Source: Methanosarcinales archaeon
GTDB lineage: Archaea > Halobacteriota > Methanosarcinia > Methanosarcinales > Methanogasteraceae
Length of the DNA: 37,078 bases
NCBI GenBank assembly: GCA_030604085.1
Contig: JAUVWP010000005.1
Coordinates: 1 to 37,078, forward strand
Direction: 5' to 3'
Shown: positions 10,464-19,561 of the stretch, one piece after another
How the letters are laid out: each line of letters opens with the position of its first letter
How positions within the stretch are numbered: position 1 is the first letter of the stretch
Program-made: the position numbers and the translations under genes
Notes under the pieces: generated by a model
Database searches by the model: none
Told to the model about the DNA's origin: nothing
The model's input: only the letters and a program-made list of their open reading frames with translations

Positions 10464-10627
10464 ATTGGAAAAACAGGATGGTTGCATTTCTTACCGATGC
10501 CCTGTGGGTTGAAGTTCACCCGTTGGGGTGAATTTGGGTGAAACGTAGCAAAGCCACACACCCGTTGTTAGGCAAGTCCGGTATGACCAAAATCCCCTGG
10601 AGCTTTTAGTTGCGATTTACGCCATCA

Positions 10628-10909
10628 TCACCGTCTGTAAATCTTATCGTGGTGGTCGTAATCCTCAATTATTACCAGTTTATTATAGTCATCCACAGAA
10701 AATACAAGGACATAACTCTTGTCTATGTGCACCCGTTTCAAATGCTGCAGCGGACTCCTCAGGTTTTTGTAACGGTGTGGGTCACGTCTTATTTCTTCGA
10801 TCTTATTATAGATTCGTTCCAACTGTTCCCGATTCTTTGCTGCAAGTTTGAAAAATATCTTTTCCACGGTATTTCGGAGGGCATAGTCATACATTCTCGT
10901 CCAACCCAA
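10628..10909 (-). CDS. RelE/ParE-superfamily toxin
   Basis: ...KLAAKNREQLERIYNKIEEIRRDPHRYKNLRSPLQHLKRVHIDKSYVLVFSVDDYNKLVIIEDYDHHDKIYRR; small basic RelE-like fold pattern; overlaps the upstream antitoxin. Confidence 0.8.
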   Translation of the reverse strand: MGWTRMYDYALRNTVEKIFFKLAAKNREQLERIYNKIEEIRRDPHRYKNLRSPLQHLKRVHIDKSYVLVFSVDDYNKLVIIEDYDHHDKIYRR

Positions 10910-11138
10910 AGTGGCTTCTGAAATCCGTAACTTGCACCACCGTTTCGTTCTCTCGTGTTCTCATCTTTTCTATGAACTCCGGTCTAAGCTCAGGTTCCAG
11001 AAACTCGCTCTCATACTTTTGTATTATCAACTTGATCGCCTCTGATTTGTTCTTAAACCCAAACTTAGCTTTTATTATGTTGAGCACCCGATTCTCATAC
11101 TCTGTCAGATTCACCATTGTTTGCACCATTGTTATCAC
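10887..11138 (-). CDS. Cognate antitoxin (RHH-like)
   Basis: MVNLTEYENRVLNIIKAKFGFKNKSEAIKLIIQKYESEFLEPELRPEF; overlaps the toxin start by 23 nt. Confidence 0.7.
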   Translation of the reverse strand: MITMVQTMVNLTEYENRVLNIIKAKFGFKNKSEAIKLIIQKYESEFLEPELRPEFIEKMRTRENETVVQVTDFRSHFGLDENV

Positions 11139-11187
11139 TCATTATGTTTTGTTATATGTCATAACCTCTCATTACATAAAACCTTCG

Positions 11188-11379
11188 ATGAATGGCAAGG
11201 GCTTGTATACGTTTTGGGTGCAGGCGAAGGACAACGGCGAACCTGGTGCAGGCAGCGATCACTTCGACATTGAGATCTGGAACGGCATTGATATGTCTGA
11301 TCTGCACTACAAGGCAAATAACATCATATCGGACGGGGATATCCAGGTTCGCACGAATTGGAGGAGACGTATCGAGTGA
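11188..11379 (+). pseudogene. Remnant of a large secreted adhesin (post-COAP-1-type C-terminal domain)
   Basis: MNGKGLYTFWVQAKDNGEPGAGSDHFDIEIWNGIDMSDLHYKANNIISDGDIQVRT resembles the 'AxDNGEPGxGxDxFxIxIWNG...' domain; no upstream domain or promoter remains. Confidence 0.55.
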
Positions 11380-11445
11380 CTCTGGTGCTCTGTTTTTGGT
11401 GACGGGGTACCGCCCCACTTTTTTTGACGTTTGAAAGAAGTTTTA

Positions 11446-11695
11446 TCATTTGTAAATGCCCTTTCTATGCCCTATTCTCAGAATCACCACGTTATTGTCG
11501 TCAATATCAAATACAACTCTGTAATCTCCAATTCTAAATCTATATGACCCTATCTTATGGTGCATCAACTTTCTGGAATATTTTATGGGATCTTTAGCAT
11601 ATTCCTTGAGTTTAGTAGCGATTCTATTCTGCATCCCCCTGTCGATGTTTTCCAGGTCTTTCAACGCCCTCTTGAGTAAATACTACCTTATACAT
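11446..11695 (-). pseudogene. RelE-like toxin with a 1-nt frameshift near the N-terminus
   Basis: Natural ATG at 11695 overlaps the antitoxin stop (ATGTATAA) and encodes MYKVVFT. The conserved KRALKDLENIDRGMQ... continues only in a different frame (ACT C AAG AGG GCG TTG AAA GAC). Confidence 0.7.
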
Positions 11696-11894
11696 CAAAG
11701 ATTTCCTCAAGGCATTTCACTCTGCCCTCTTTGTAATCGGTTCTCGCCTCTTCGATTGAGTGTAGATATTCGTCACTTGAAAGCGCTAACATGTCTTCGA
11801 TTAGATCTTCCATGGCACCTCTGATCGCATCCGACAGTAAAGAGCGAAATTCCACAACAGATAAATCCTTTACCATCGTTTCCATAAGTGACAA
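11688..11894 (-). CDS. Antitoxin of the second RelE-like pair
   Basis: MSLMETMVKDLSVVEFRSLLSDAIRGAMEDLIEDMLALSSDEYLHSIEEARTDYKEGRVKCLEEIFDV; typical RelB-like acidic short protein directly upstream of the toxin. Confidence 0.65.
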   Translation of the reverse strand: MSLMETMVKDLSVVEFRSLLSDAIRGAMEDLIEDMLALSSDEYLHSIEEARTDYKEGRVKCLEEIFDV

Positions 11895-12298
11895 CCTCTT
11901 TCTATAGCTTGAATGTAACTACTTAAAAAATTTCGCCCAGTAGGTGGTGTAGCTCCGGCACAAATCACATCCATGGCGGCACCGGACCACGAAGCCCCCC
12001 GTGCGGGCGGACGCTTGGGGCTGCCGGTGTCGGCACGGCGGCGGAACGTTGGGTGCAGGCACCAGCGCCCCGGCTGCCCGGCGGCGGCATCAGAACAGCG
12101 CCGGCACCCTGGCGCATGGGCGGCAGTTCCGGGCAAGAGTACATACGTTTTTGCGAAGAGTGGGAGTTCGTATCACAAATCCAAAAAGCTTATGTGAGGA
12201 GCGGTAATTTGGAATATGGCTCTTCCTCTGGCGCACGGGCTTTGGGAATCTGCGCAAGGACTGGAGAGGGGCGACACACGAACAAAGGAGGACTACAA

Positions 12299-14215
12299 AC
12301 GAAGATACGAGGGATCTTAACGACTACAGCGCTAATCTTAGCGCTTATTACCATATCTACAACAACAGCAGCCGCGCTTTCTTGCAGCGACGGCGACATC
12401 TGCGTAAATCCGTCTGGCTGGTGGCGCGACGGCAGCGTGCTCACCGTGAGCGCAACGCCAATTCGGGCGGCGGTCGATAAAGCGAACGCGGGCGAGACGA
12501 TCTGTGTTGCAGCCGGCAGCTACACCGAGAACGTGGACATCGCAACATCGCACCTCACGCTTCGAGGCGAGGGCGCAGACGTGGTGACTGTGACTGCGGC
12601 AAGTTCGAGCGATCATGTCTTTGATGTGGGTGCTGATTACGTGAACATCTTAGGGTTCAATGTGACCGGGGCAACAAGTCACGGGCGTGCTGGGATTTAT
12701 CTCTACGGTGCGAATAACTGCAACATCTCAGACAACACCGCTTCGAACAACAACCGCGGCATCTACCTGTCCACTTCGAACAACAACATGCTTCTGGGCA
12801 ACACCGCTTCGAACAACGGTAATGGCATCTACATGTATGGTTCGAGCAACAACACGCTTGACGGCAACAGCGCCTCGAACAACAACTGCGGCATCTACAT
12901 GCAGGGTTCGAGCAATAACACGCTTCTGGGCAACATCGCTGACTCTAACAACGGCAACGGCATCCACATGTATGGTTCGAGCGACGGCAACACGCTTGAT
13001 GGCAACAGCGCCTCGAACAACAACTACGGCATCTACATGTATGGTCCGAGCGATGGCAACACGCTTGACGGCAACAACGCCTCGAACAACCGCTACGGCA
13101 TCTACATGTATCGTTCGAGCAACAACACGCTTGCGAACAACACCGCTGACTCTAACGACGACTACGGCATCTTCCTGCAATATTGCAACGACAACACGCT
13201 TGACGGCAACAGCGCCTCGAACAACCGCTACGGCATCTACATGTATTATTCGAACAACGACAACACGTTCTCGAACAACACCGCGAGTTCGAACAGCTAC
13301 TGCGGCATCGAAATGCGTTCTTCGAGCAATAACACGCTTCTGGGCAATGTCGCTGACTCGAACAACGGCGACGGCATCTACATGTATGGTTCGAGCAACA
13401 ATACGCTTCTGGGCAACACCGCTTCGAACAACAACCTCGGCATCCGCATGTCTTCTTCGAGAAACAACACGCTTGCGAACAACACCGCTGACTCGAACAA
13501 CCACCACGGCATCTACGCGACCTCTTCGAGCAACAACACGTTCTCGAACAACACCGCTGACTCGAACAACCACCACGGCATCCACATCTATGGTTCGAGC
13601 AACAATACGCTTGCGAACAACACCGCTGACTCTAACGACGACTACGGCATCTACCTGCGTTATTTGAGCAACAACATGCTTCTGGGCAACACCGCAAACT
13701 CGAACGCCCACTATGGCATCTACCTCGACAACGCAGGCGACAACAACATCACCTGCAACTGGGTGCATAACAACACAGACGCAGGCTTCTACCTGACGCT
13801 GGGAAGCACAGACAACACCATCGAGAGCAACAACATCATCGCAAACGGCAACTACAACGCTGCGAGCGGCGGCTGGGAGTGGCAGTTCAGGAACGACCAG
13901 TCCGATGATGTGGACACAGCCGGTAACTGGTGGGGCACGAACAACGAGACGAGAATCAACGCAAGCATCCGCGACCGGACTTACGATATGAACCGGGGCA
14001 ACGCGACAACCAATCCAAGACTCGATGGACCAGTTCCATGCGCCCCCGCCCCAATCTCGGACGAATCGCCCGTGTTCACCACCGTGGACGCGGTGATCGC
14101 GCTTCGTATCGCAGTCGGCAGCTGCCCGACCGACTTGCGCTATGACGTCAACGGTGATGGGGATGTCACATCGCTCGACTCGCTGATGATCGCTATGGAC
14201 GCCAGAACCGGATAG
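12299..14215 (+). CDS. NosD/CASH-type right-handed beta-helix surface protein with C-terminal dockerin-like domain; apparent ACG start
   Basis: Signal peptide KIRGILTTTALILALITISTTTAAA begins right after aaaggagg-7nt-ACG. About 22-aa repeats (NNTLLGNTASNNGNGIYMYGSS). C-terminus DVNGDGDVTSLDSLMIAMDA. Confidence 0.8.
   Translation, partial: TKIRGILTTTALILALITISTTTAAALSCSDGDICVNPSGWWRDGSVLTVSATPIRAAVDKANAGETICVAAGSYTENVDIATSHLTLRGEGADVVTVTAASSSDHVFDVGADYVNILGFNVTGATSHGRAGIYLYGANNCNISDNTASNNNRGIYLSTSNNNMLLGNTASNNGNGIYMYGSSNNTLDGNSASNNNCGIYMQGSSNNTLLGNIADSNNGNGIHMYGSSDGNTLDGNSASNNNYGIYMYGPSDGNTLDGNNASNNRYGIYMYRSSNNTLANNTADSNDDYGIFLQYCNDNTLDGNSASNNRYGIYMYYSNNDNTFSNNTASSNSYCGIEMRSSSNNTLLGNVADSNNGDGIYMYGSSNNTLLGNTASNNNLGIRMSSSRNNTLANNTADSNNHHGIYATSSSNNTFSNNTADSNNHHGIHIYGSSNNTLANNTADSNDDYGIYLRYLSNNMLLGNTANSNAHYGIYLDNAGDNNITCNWVHNNTDAGFYLTLGSTDNTIESNNIIANGNYNAASGGWEWQFRNDQSDDVDTAGNWWGTNNETRINASIRDRTYDMNRGNATTNPRLDGPVPCAPAPISDESPVFTTVDAVIALRIAVGSCPTDLRYDVNGDGDVTSLDSLMIAMDARTG
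12700..13740 (+). repeat. Tandem ~66-69 bp coding repeats of the beta-helix
   Basis: Recurrent 'aacaacacgctt..ggcaacaccgcttcgaacaac...tacggcatctacatgtatggttcgagc' units. Confidence 0.85.
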
Positions 14216-14243
14216 TAAGAGCGAAAGAAATGCTTAAGAGCTG

Positions 14244-14274
14244 GGAACCGTTTTTTCGGTTCCTTCATTTTTTT
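14244..14274 (+). terminator. Hairpin terminator of the NosD-like gene
   Basis: ggaaccg-tttttt-cggttcc followed by ttcattttttt. Confidence 0.65.
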
Positions 14275-14282
14275 GAGATTTT

Positions 14283-14323
14283 GGCAGGGCGGTGTTGCAG
14301 CGTGTTTTTTGATCAATCGGCAG
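14283..14323 (+). repeat. 41-bp dispersed repeat, copy B
   Basis: ggcagggcggtgttgcagcgtgttttttgatcaatcggcag; direct repeat of 10423-10463. Confidence 0.85.
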
Positions 14324-14369
14324 GCATGAATACCAAACCTTTATCCCACCGCAGCCGGATGGTAACTTT

Positions 14370-15389
14370 ATGGGCTCGGATATCGGAGACCTGTTTGAGA
14401 GACGAGAATCTGAACTCGGCACACACTTACGCGGGCAGATCATCGCAATCGATGCATACAATACGATCTACCAGTTTTTAAGCAGCATAAGGCAGCGAGA
14501 CGGTACGCCGCTTAAGGATTTACGGGGAAGGGTAACATCGCACCTGTCAGGACTGCTCTACCGGACAACAAACCTCGTCGAAGCCGGATTGAAACTCGTC
14601 TTCGTCTTTGATGGAGTCCCGCCGGATTTCAAGGCAGCAACAATCGAGAAACGAAGAGAGATACGGGATACGGCTGAGCGAGAGTGGAAGGAAGCGCTTG
14701 CTGCAGGCAGGGAGGATGCATTCAAGTATGCGCAAGCCACGTCCCGGCTGCACCCCGAGATGGTCGAGGATGCAAAGTCGCTGCTTACATCGATGGGCAT
14801 TCCAGTTGTGGAAGCGACAAGCGAGGGTGAGGCGCAGGCTGCACGGATGGCAAGATCCGGTGATGTCAGGTTCGTTGGATCGCAGGATTACGATTCATTG
14901 CTCTTTGGCGCTCCAGAGGTCGTGAGGAATCTTGCGGTAGGCAGCAAGCGGAAGCTACCTGGGAAGAATGTCTATGTGGATGTGAAGCTGGAGATCATCG
15001 AACTCCAGCCAAATCTCGACCGGCTCGGAATCACAGAGGAGCAGTTGATCGATATCGCGATACTGGTCGGAACCGATTACGATCCCGGCATCCACGGCAT
15101 CGGCGCAAAGAAGGCGCTACAGTTGATCTACAAACACGGCTCGATCGAAGACGCGCTCTTGGAACTTGGCGAATCGATTGAGCATCTCGACGAGATCAAG
15201 AACTTCTTCTTAGACCCCGATGTAACGGAGGATTATTCCCTTAAATGGAAGAAACCCGACGAATCGAAGATTACGGAGCTGTTGTGCCACGAACATGGCT
15301 TTTCAGAGGCGCGTGTGGCAAAGGCAGTCGAACGGCTCGTGCGGGCATCCGATTCCATGAGCCAGAGCACGCTTGATATGTGGAGCTGA
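14370..15389 (+). CDS. fen: Flap endonuclease-1
   Basis: 339 aa; 'YNTIYQFLSSIRQRDGTPLKDLRGRVTSHLSGLLYRT', 'EGEAQAARMARSGDVRFVGSQDYDSLLFGAP'; C-terminal PIP-box-like QSTLDMWS. Confidence 0.95.
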   Translation: MGSDIGDLFERRESELGTHLRGQIIAIDAYNTIYQFLSSIRQRDGTPLKDLRGRVTSHLSGLLYRTTNLVEAGLKLVFVFDGVPPDFKAATIEKRREIRDTAEREWKEALAAGREDAFKYAQATSRLHPEMVEDAKSLLTSMGIPVVEATSEGEAQAARMARSGDVRFVGSQDYDSLLFGAPEVVRNLAVGSKRKLPGKNVYVDVKLEIIELQPNLDRLGITEEQLIDIAILVGTDYDPGIHGIGAKKALQLIYKHGSIEDALLELGESIEHLDEIKNFFLDPDVTEDYSLKWKKPDESKITELLCHEHGFSEARVAKAVERLVRASDSMSQSTLDMWS

Positions 15390-15393
15390 CCAG

Positions 15394-16554
15394 ATGAAGA
15401 ACCTCTGGGCTCGCACCGAACTTTGCAAAATCGCAATCTCGGCATTTTTCTTGGAATTCGGTACCGGGATGCTTATGGTATTGATTCCATTATACATTCA
15501 AGATCTGCCAGCCGGCATGGGGGCGAGTCTTGCTATCAAGTCAGCCCTCGTCTTCAGCGTCTTCGGGCTCTTTGCTGCTGCATCGTATCCTGTGATGGGG
15601 CGGCTTTCGGACAGACTCGACAGCCGGAAACCGTTCGTGCTTGCAGGATTCGCGGGATTCGTGGTGCTGGCTGTTGCATGTGCAGAGATCGATACGTTTG
15701 AGCAGTTGCTGATCATCCGCGCCGCGCAGGGTATCATGGTCGGGGTGATGGTTCCCGCAATTCTGGCGATGCTTACCAACGTATCCACGCAGGATAGTCG
15801 GGGGAGATCGATCGGCATATATTCGACGATCCGGAGTATCGGACCTGCGGCAGGACCTGCGGCTGGCGGCATAATTGCAGGGGCGTGGGGTTATGGCGCA
15901 GGGTTTTATGCGTGCGCGGTTCTCGGACTGGTAAGCCTCCTCCTCGTAAAGATCCTTGTTAAGGAGACGCATGAGACCCGGGTGGGGAGTATCAGCAAGA
16001 ACAAGACAGATCGTACCTCTGATGGCGAGATCAAACTCTTTGTGTACGCGACATTCACAACGATGCTTGCGATCATGATCGTGGCGACGCTGCTTCCGGT
16101 CTACGAGATACAGCTGGATGCACCCATAGGCGGGCTTGGGATCTCCCTGTCCGCATATTTTTCCGCACGCCTGTTCTTCCAGACGCCGATAGGCATCCTC
16201 TCGGATCGGATCGGCAAGAGGAACATGGTGGCTGCAGGGCTCTGCATAACAGCGCTCCTGCTTCTCGGGATGGCTCACGTCACATCAGTCCTCCAGTTGT
16301 TTGCGCTCATGTTTGTCGCTGGCATAACCTCTGCTGCCGTGAATGTGCCAGCGCTCGCATCAGGCGCGGATCTCGCAAGTCCTGGCATGATCGGGCAGCA
16401 GATGAGCCTCTTTCCGATGGCAAGCGCAATCGGCATGGTGGTCGGTCCCATGCTTGGGGGAATATTTGCCACGCAGTTCGGATTTGCATCCCCATTCTAC
16501 CTCTGCGCTGGAATGATGGTGGCGGTCGGGGTGCTGATTATGAGGCAGCGATAA
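15394..16554 (+). CDS. MFS transporter
   Basis: About 12 TM pattern; 'GRLSDRLDSRKP' and 'GILSDRIGKRN' MFS loop motifs; ATG 15394 preferred, just after the fen stop. Confidence 0.85.
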   Translation: MKNLWARTELCKIAISAFFLEFGTGMLMVLIPLYIQDLPAGMGASLAIKSALVFSVFGLFAAASYPVMGRLSDRLDSRKPFVLAGFAGFVVLAVACAEIDTFEQLLIIRAAQGIMVGVMVPAILAMLTNVSTQDSRGRSIGIYSTIRSIGPAAGPAAGGIIAGAWGYGAGFYACAVLGLVSLLLVKILVKETHETRVGSISKNKTDRTSDGEIKLFVYATFTTMLAIMIVATLLPVYEIQLDAPIGGLGISLSAYFSARLFFQTPIGILSDRIGKRNMVAAGLCITALLLLGMAHVTSVLQLFALMFVAGITSAAVNVPALASGADLASPGMIGQQMSLFPMASAIGMVVGPMLGGIFATQFGFASPFYLCAGMMVAVGVLIMRQR

Positions 16555-16633
16555 AGCAGGAGCAGAGGCGATCCATCCGGAAACGCCACCCCCTCCGATC
16601 AGTATAAAGTACAATCCAGCCAATAACATACCA

Positions 16634-17689
16634 ATGACCACATCCCTGCGAAAGATCGAGCACTTGCAGATATGCGCAAACGATCCGGTCGAAGCGCACG
16701 TCTCTGCCGGATTCGACGACGTCCATCTGATCCACTGCGCACTACCAGAGATCGACAAGGACGAGATCGACACCTCGACAGAACTGTTCGGAAAAGTCAT
16801 GGCTGCGCCGCTTCTGATCGCGTCGATGACGGGCGGGCATCCTGACACGTACCCGATCAACAAAGCGCTTGCGCTTGCAGCAGAACATCTGGGAATCGGG
16901 ATTGGGGTTGGGAGCCAGCGGGCTGCGCTTGAGAATCCAGAGCAAGAGGAGACGTTTCGGGTGGTGCGGGACTGTGCGCCCCATGCTTTTGTGTACGCAA
17001 ATATTGGTGTTGTGCAACTGACAGAGTACGGCATCGACGGCGTAGAACATGCGATCGAGATGATCGATGCCGATGCGATCGCGATCCATCTCAACTTCCT
17101 GCAGGAGGCGATACAACCCGAGGGCTGCACACATGCACGCGGGTCACTCGATGCGATAAAGGATGTGTACGATGCAATCTCAGTCCCAGTGATCGCAAAA
17201 GAGACCGGTGCCGGCATCTCCTGCGAGGTGGCAGCAATGCTTGCGGCTGCTGGTGTGGATGCGATCGATGTCGGCGGCGTAGGCGGCACAAGTTGGGCTG
17301 GTGTCGAGTATTACCGTGCTCTTGATCGCGGGGACGCAGTATCCGAGCATCTCGGAGGATTGTTCTGGGACTGGGGAATCCCAACAGCGGCAAGCGTCGT
17401 GGAATGCGCATCATGCGGTCTGCCAGTCATTGCGACAGGCGGCGTTCGCACCGGGATCGATATCGCGAAATCGATTGCGCTTGGCGCATCGCTCTCAGGA
17501 ACCGCGCTGCCGCTGGTTGCACCCGCGATGAAAGGTGCTGATGCGGTGATCGACCGGCTCTCACGCATGATCTCGGAACTTGAGATTGCGATGTTCCTCT
17601 GCGGCTGCCCGGATGTCGCTGATCTGAAGACGGCTCCGGTGATGATCGGCGGCAGGGTCCGGGAGATGCTTGACGCACGCGGGTTTTAA
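16634..17689 (+). CDS. fni: Type 2 isopentenyl-diphosphate delta-isomerase
   Basis: 351 aa; 'FGKVMAAPLLIASMTGGHPDTYPINKALALAAEHLGIGIGVGSQRAAL', 'DVGGVGGTSWAGVEYYRA', 'VIATGGVRTGIDIAKSIALGA'. Confidence 0.93.
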   Translation: MTTSLRKIEHLQICANDPVEAHVSAGFDDVHLIHCALPEIDKDEIDTSTELFGKVMAAPLLIASMTGGHPDTYPINKALALAAEHLGIGIGVGSQRAALENPEQEETFRVVRDCAPHAFVYANIGVVQLTEYGIDGVEHAIEMIDADAIAIHLNFLQEAIQPEGCTHARGSLDAIKDVYDAISVPVIAKETGAGISCEVAAMLAAAGVDAIDVGGVGGTSWAGVEYYRALDRGDAVSEHLGGLFWDWGIPTAASVVECASCGLPVIATGGVRTGIDIAKSIALGASLSGTALPLVAPAMKGADAVIDRLSRMISELEIAMFLCGCPDVADLKTAPVMIGGRVREMLDARGF

Positions 17690-17968
17690 ACGGCAGACAA
17701 TGGCTTTAGATGTTCTTATTCATCTATCGCGGGTATGCCGGATTAAAATACATCTTGATGCTGATTTTATGCCTTAGGCGCTGCTTCGCTTGCGCTCACA
17801 GTCACGAATCGAGTAAATCGGTGAAAAACACTCGGATTTTTAGATAGTGCCAGAAGTTGGAACTTCCTATCACGTAAAATGGGCGGAGTTACGGTTTAAG
17901 AAGGGAGGAGAAGCTACCATCTCTTCAGACCCATACATTTTTATCGTTTCGGTTTGATCTGATACACG

Positions 17969-18211
17969 ATGAGATATTGTGCCGAGATAACGATACAACT
18001 GAAGCAGGGCATGCTCGATCCGGAAGGGGAGACGATACAGCGTGCACTTACGCATCTGGGCTATGCGGTCAAGAGCGCTCATGCAGCGAAGAGATTGCTG
18101 ATTGAACTGGAAGCAGATGACGCCGACGACGCCACCAGGATGGTGGATGAGATGTGCAGGAAGATGCTTGCAAATCCAGTGATCCACAATTACTCAATCG
18201 TGATACGATGA
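17969..18211 (+). CDS. purS: Phosphoribosylformylglycinamidine synthase subunit PurS
   Basis: 80 aa; '[27 protein letters not shown]'; ATGA overlap with purQ. Confidence 0.92.
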   Translation: MRYCAEITIQLKQGMLDPEGETIQRALTHLGYAVKSAHAAKRLLIELEADDADDATRMVDEMCRKMLANPVIHNYSIVIR

Positions 18212-18900
18212 AGTTTGCAGTAATCAGGTTTGGCGGAAGCAATTGCGATTCAGATGTACATCACATCTTAAATGATCTTCTCGATGTATCCACCGATCTG
18301 GTGTGGTACAAGGACTCGATCGAGGGTTATGACGGCGTCGTAATCCCTGGAGGGTTCTCTTATGGCGATTATCTGCGTGCAGGCGCGATTGCGGCACAAA
18401 CACCGATCATGAACTCGGTGAGGCGTCTCGCGGACAACGGAAAGCCGGTCATCGGGATATGCAACGGATTTCAGATCCTTGCCGAGTCAGGGCTTCTCCC
18501 GGGTGCGCTCCGCACGAACGAGTATCCGAAATTCTGCTGCAAGTGGGTGAACCTGCGCGTCGAAAATACCGATACCGCGTTCACAGCGGGGTTCAAGGAA
18601 GGCGAGATCGTTAGGATGCCAGTTGCGCATAAGGAGGGGAATTTCTTCGCTGATGATGCCGCGCTCCATGATATGAATTCGCACCATCAGATCGTGTTCA
18701 GGTACGTTAACCCGGACGGGAATACCGCGGATTATGCCAATCCAAACGGATCGGTAGAGAACATCGCTGGAATCGTTAACGGGTCAGGAAATGTCCTCGG
18801 GATGATGCCGCATCCTGAGCGTGCATCTGAGTCGATACTCGGGTCTGATGACGGGCGCAGGATCTTTGAGTCGATGGTTGAGTATGCGGAGCAGGGATGA
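18208..18900 (+). CDS. purQ: Phosphoribosylformylglycinamidine synthase subunit PurQ
   Basis: '[21 protein letters not shown]', '[16 protein letters not shown]', '[22 protein letters not shown]'; start at 18208. Confidence 0.95.
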   Translation: MKFAVIRFGGSNCDSDVHHILNDLLDVSTDLVWYKDSIEGYDGVVIPGGFSYGDYLRAGAIAAQTPIMNSVRRLADNGKPVIGICNGFQILAESGLLPGALRTNEYPKFCCKWVNLRVENTDTAFTAGFKEGEIVRMPVAHKEGNFFADDAALHDMNSHHQIVFRYVNPDGNTADYANPNGSVENIAGIVNGSGNVLGMMPHPERASESILGSDDGRRIFESMVEYAEQG

Positions 18901-19367
18901 CCTCGGATGCGCATCTTGGAAAAGCACGAATCATTGCCGACTACCAGTTCGGACGCGGCGCGGGAAACGCGCTCTTCCCTGATGACGTGACATTCCGCTT
19001 GTCCACCACTGGCAGGATCAGGCAGGTGCTACAGGGCAAAGAGCGCATCGCAACGCTCCGTGCAAGCGATAACCTGTTCACGCTCGGAAAGCTCGGAGCG
19101 TCCCGGCTGCATATATTCCTGCCACCGCCCGGGATGCGCGTCGTTGTAAACAGCGATGCTGCGCCCTTCGTTCGAGATGGGAAGACCGCGTTTGCACGGC
19201 ACATCACCGATGTGGATCCGATGATCCGGAGCGGCGATGAGGTGCTCGTGGTGGATGAGAACGATCTCCTGCTTGCAACAGGGCAGGCAAAACTGTGCGC
19301 ATCCGAACTGCTCGCATTCGAGCACGGGATGGGGGTCGATGTGCGGATCGGGGTCGGAACTGCCTGA
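18897..19367 (+). CDS. PUA-domain protein
   Basis: C-terminal '[52 protein letters not shown]' is PUA-like; ATGA overlap with purQ. Confidence 0.75.
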   Translation: MTSDAHLGKARIIADYQFGRGAGNALFPDDVTFRLSTTGRIRQVLQGKERIATLRASDNLFTLGKLGASRLHIFLPPPGMRVVVNSDAAPFVRDGKTAFARHITDVDPMIRSGDEVLVVDENDLLLATGQAKLCASELLAFEHGMGVDVRIGVGTA

Positions 19368-19561
19368 ATTAATTCAGCGGGGACTGTCAATTTATCTGGT
19401 GCTTTGGTTCTGACTCGTATGTTTTCAGATATTCGAAACTCGGGTATTTGATTGCAAGCTCCTGTAACCCCACAAGCCATAACACACCCCCAATCCTCGG
19501 GCAACATTTATATCCCGACAGGGAACTGAAATTCACATACATCTACAGAGGAGGCTTTAGC

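Noticed and set aside
10500-10590. GTTAGGC-containing sequence resembling an integron attC, with a perfect TTCACCC-gttg-GGGTGAA hairpin
   Set aside because: Only one GTTAGGC core, no paired attC structure and no integrase in the window; not enough to call a recombination site.
12700-13740. Possible CRISPR-like repeat array
   Set aside because: Repeats are in-frame ~66-69 bp coding units with no unique spacers; typical beta-helix tandem repeats.
12687-13768. Long ORFs in alternate frames over the NosD repeats (326 aa + and 346 aa -)
   Set aside because: They are by-products of the repetitive codon pattern (Thr/Ala/Arg or Val/Asp low complexity); the beta-helix frame is the clear coding frame.
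14234-14461. 75-aa minus ORF sharing 'LPIDQK-R-NTAL' with the N-terminal extension of the 10089-10487 ORF
   Set aside because: The shared peptide is just the 41-bp DNA repeat read on the minus strand; it lies upstream of the real wHTH start.
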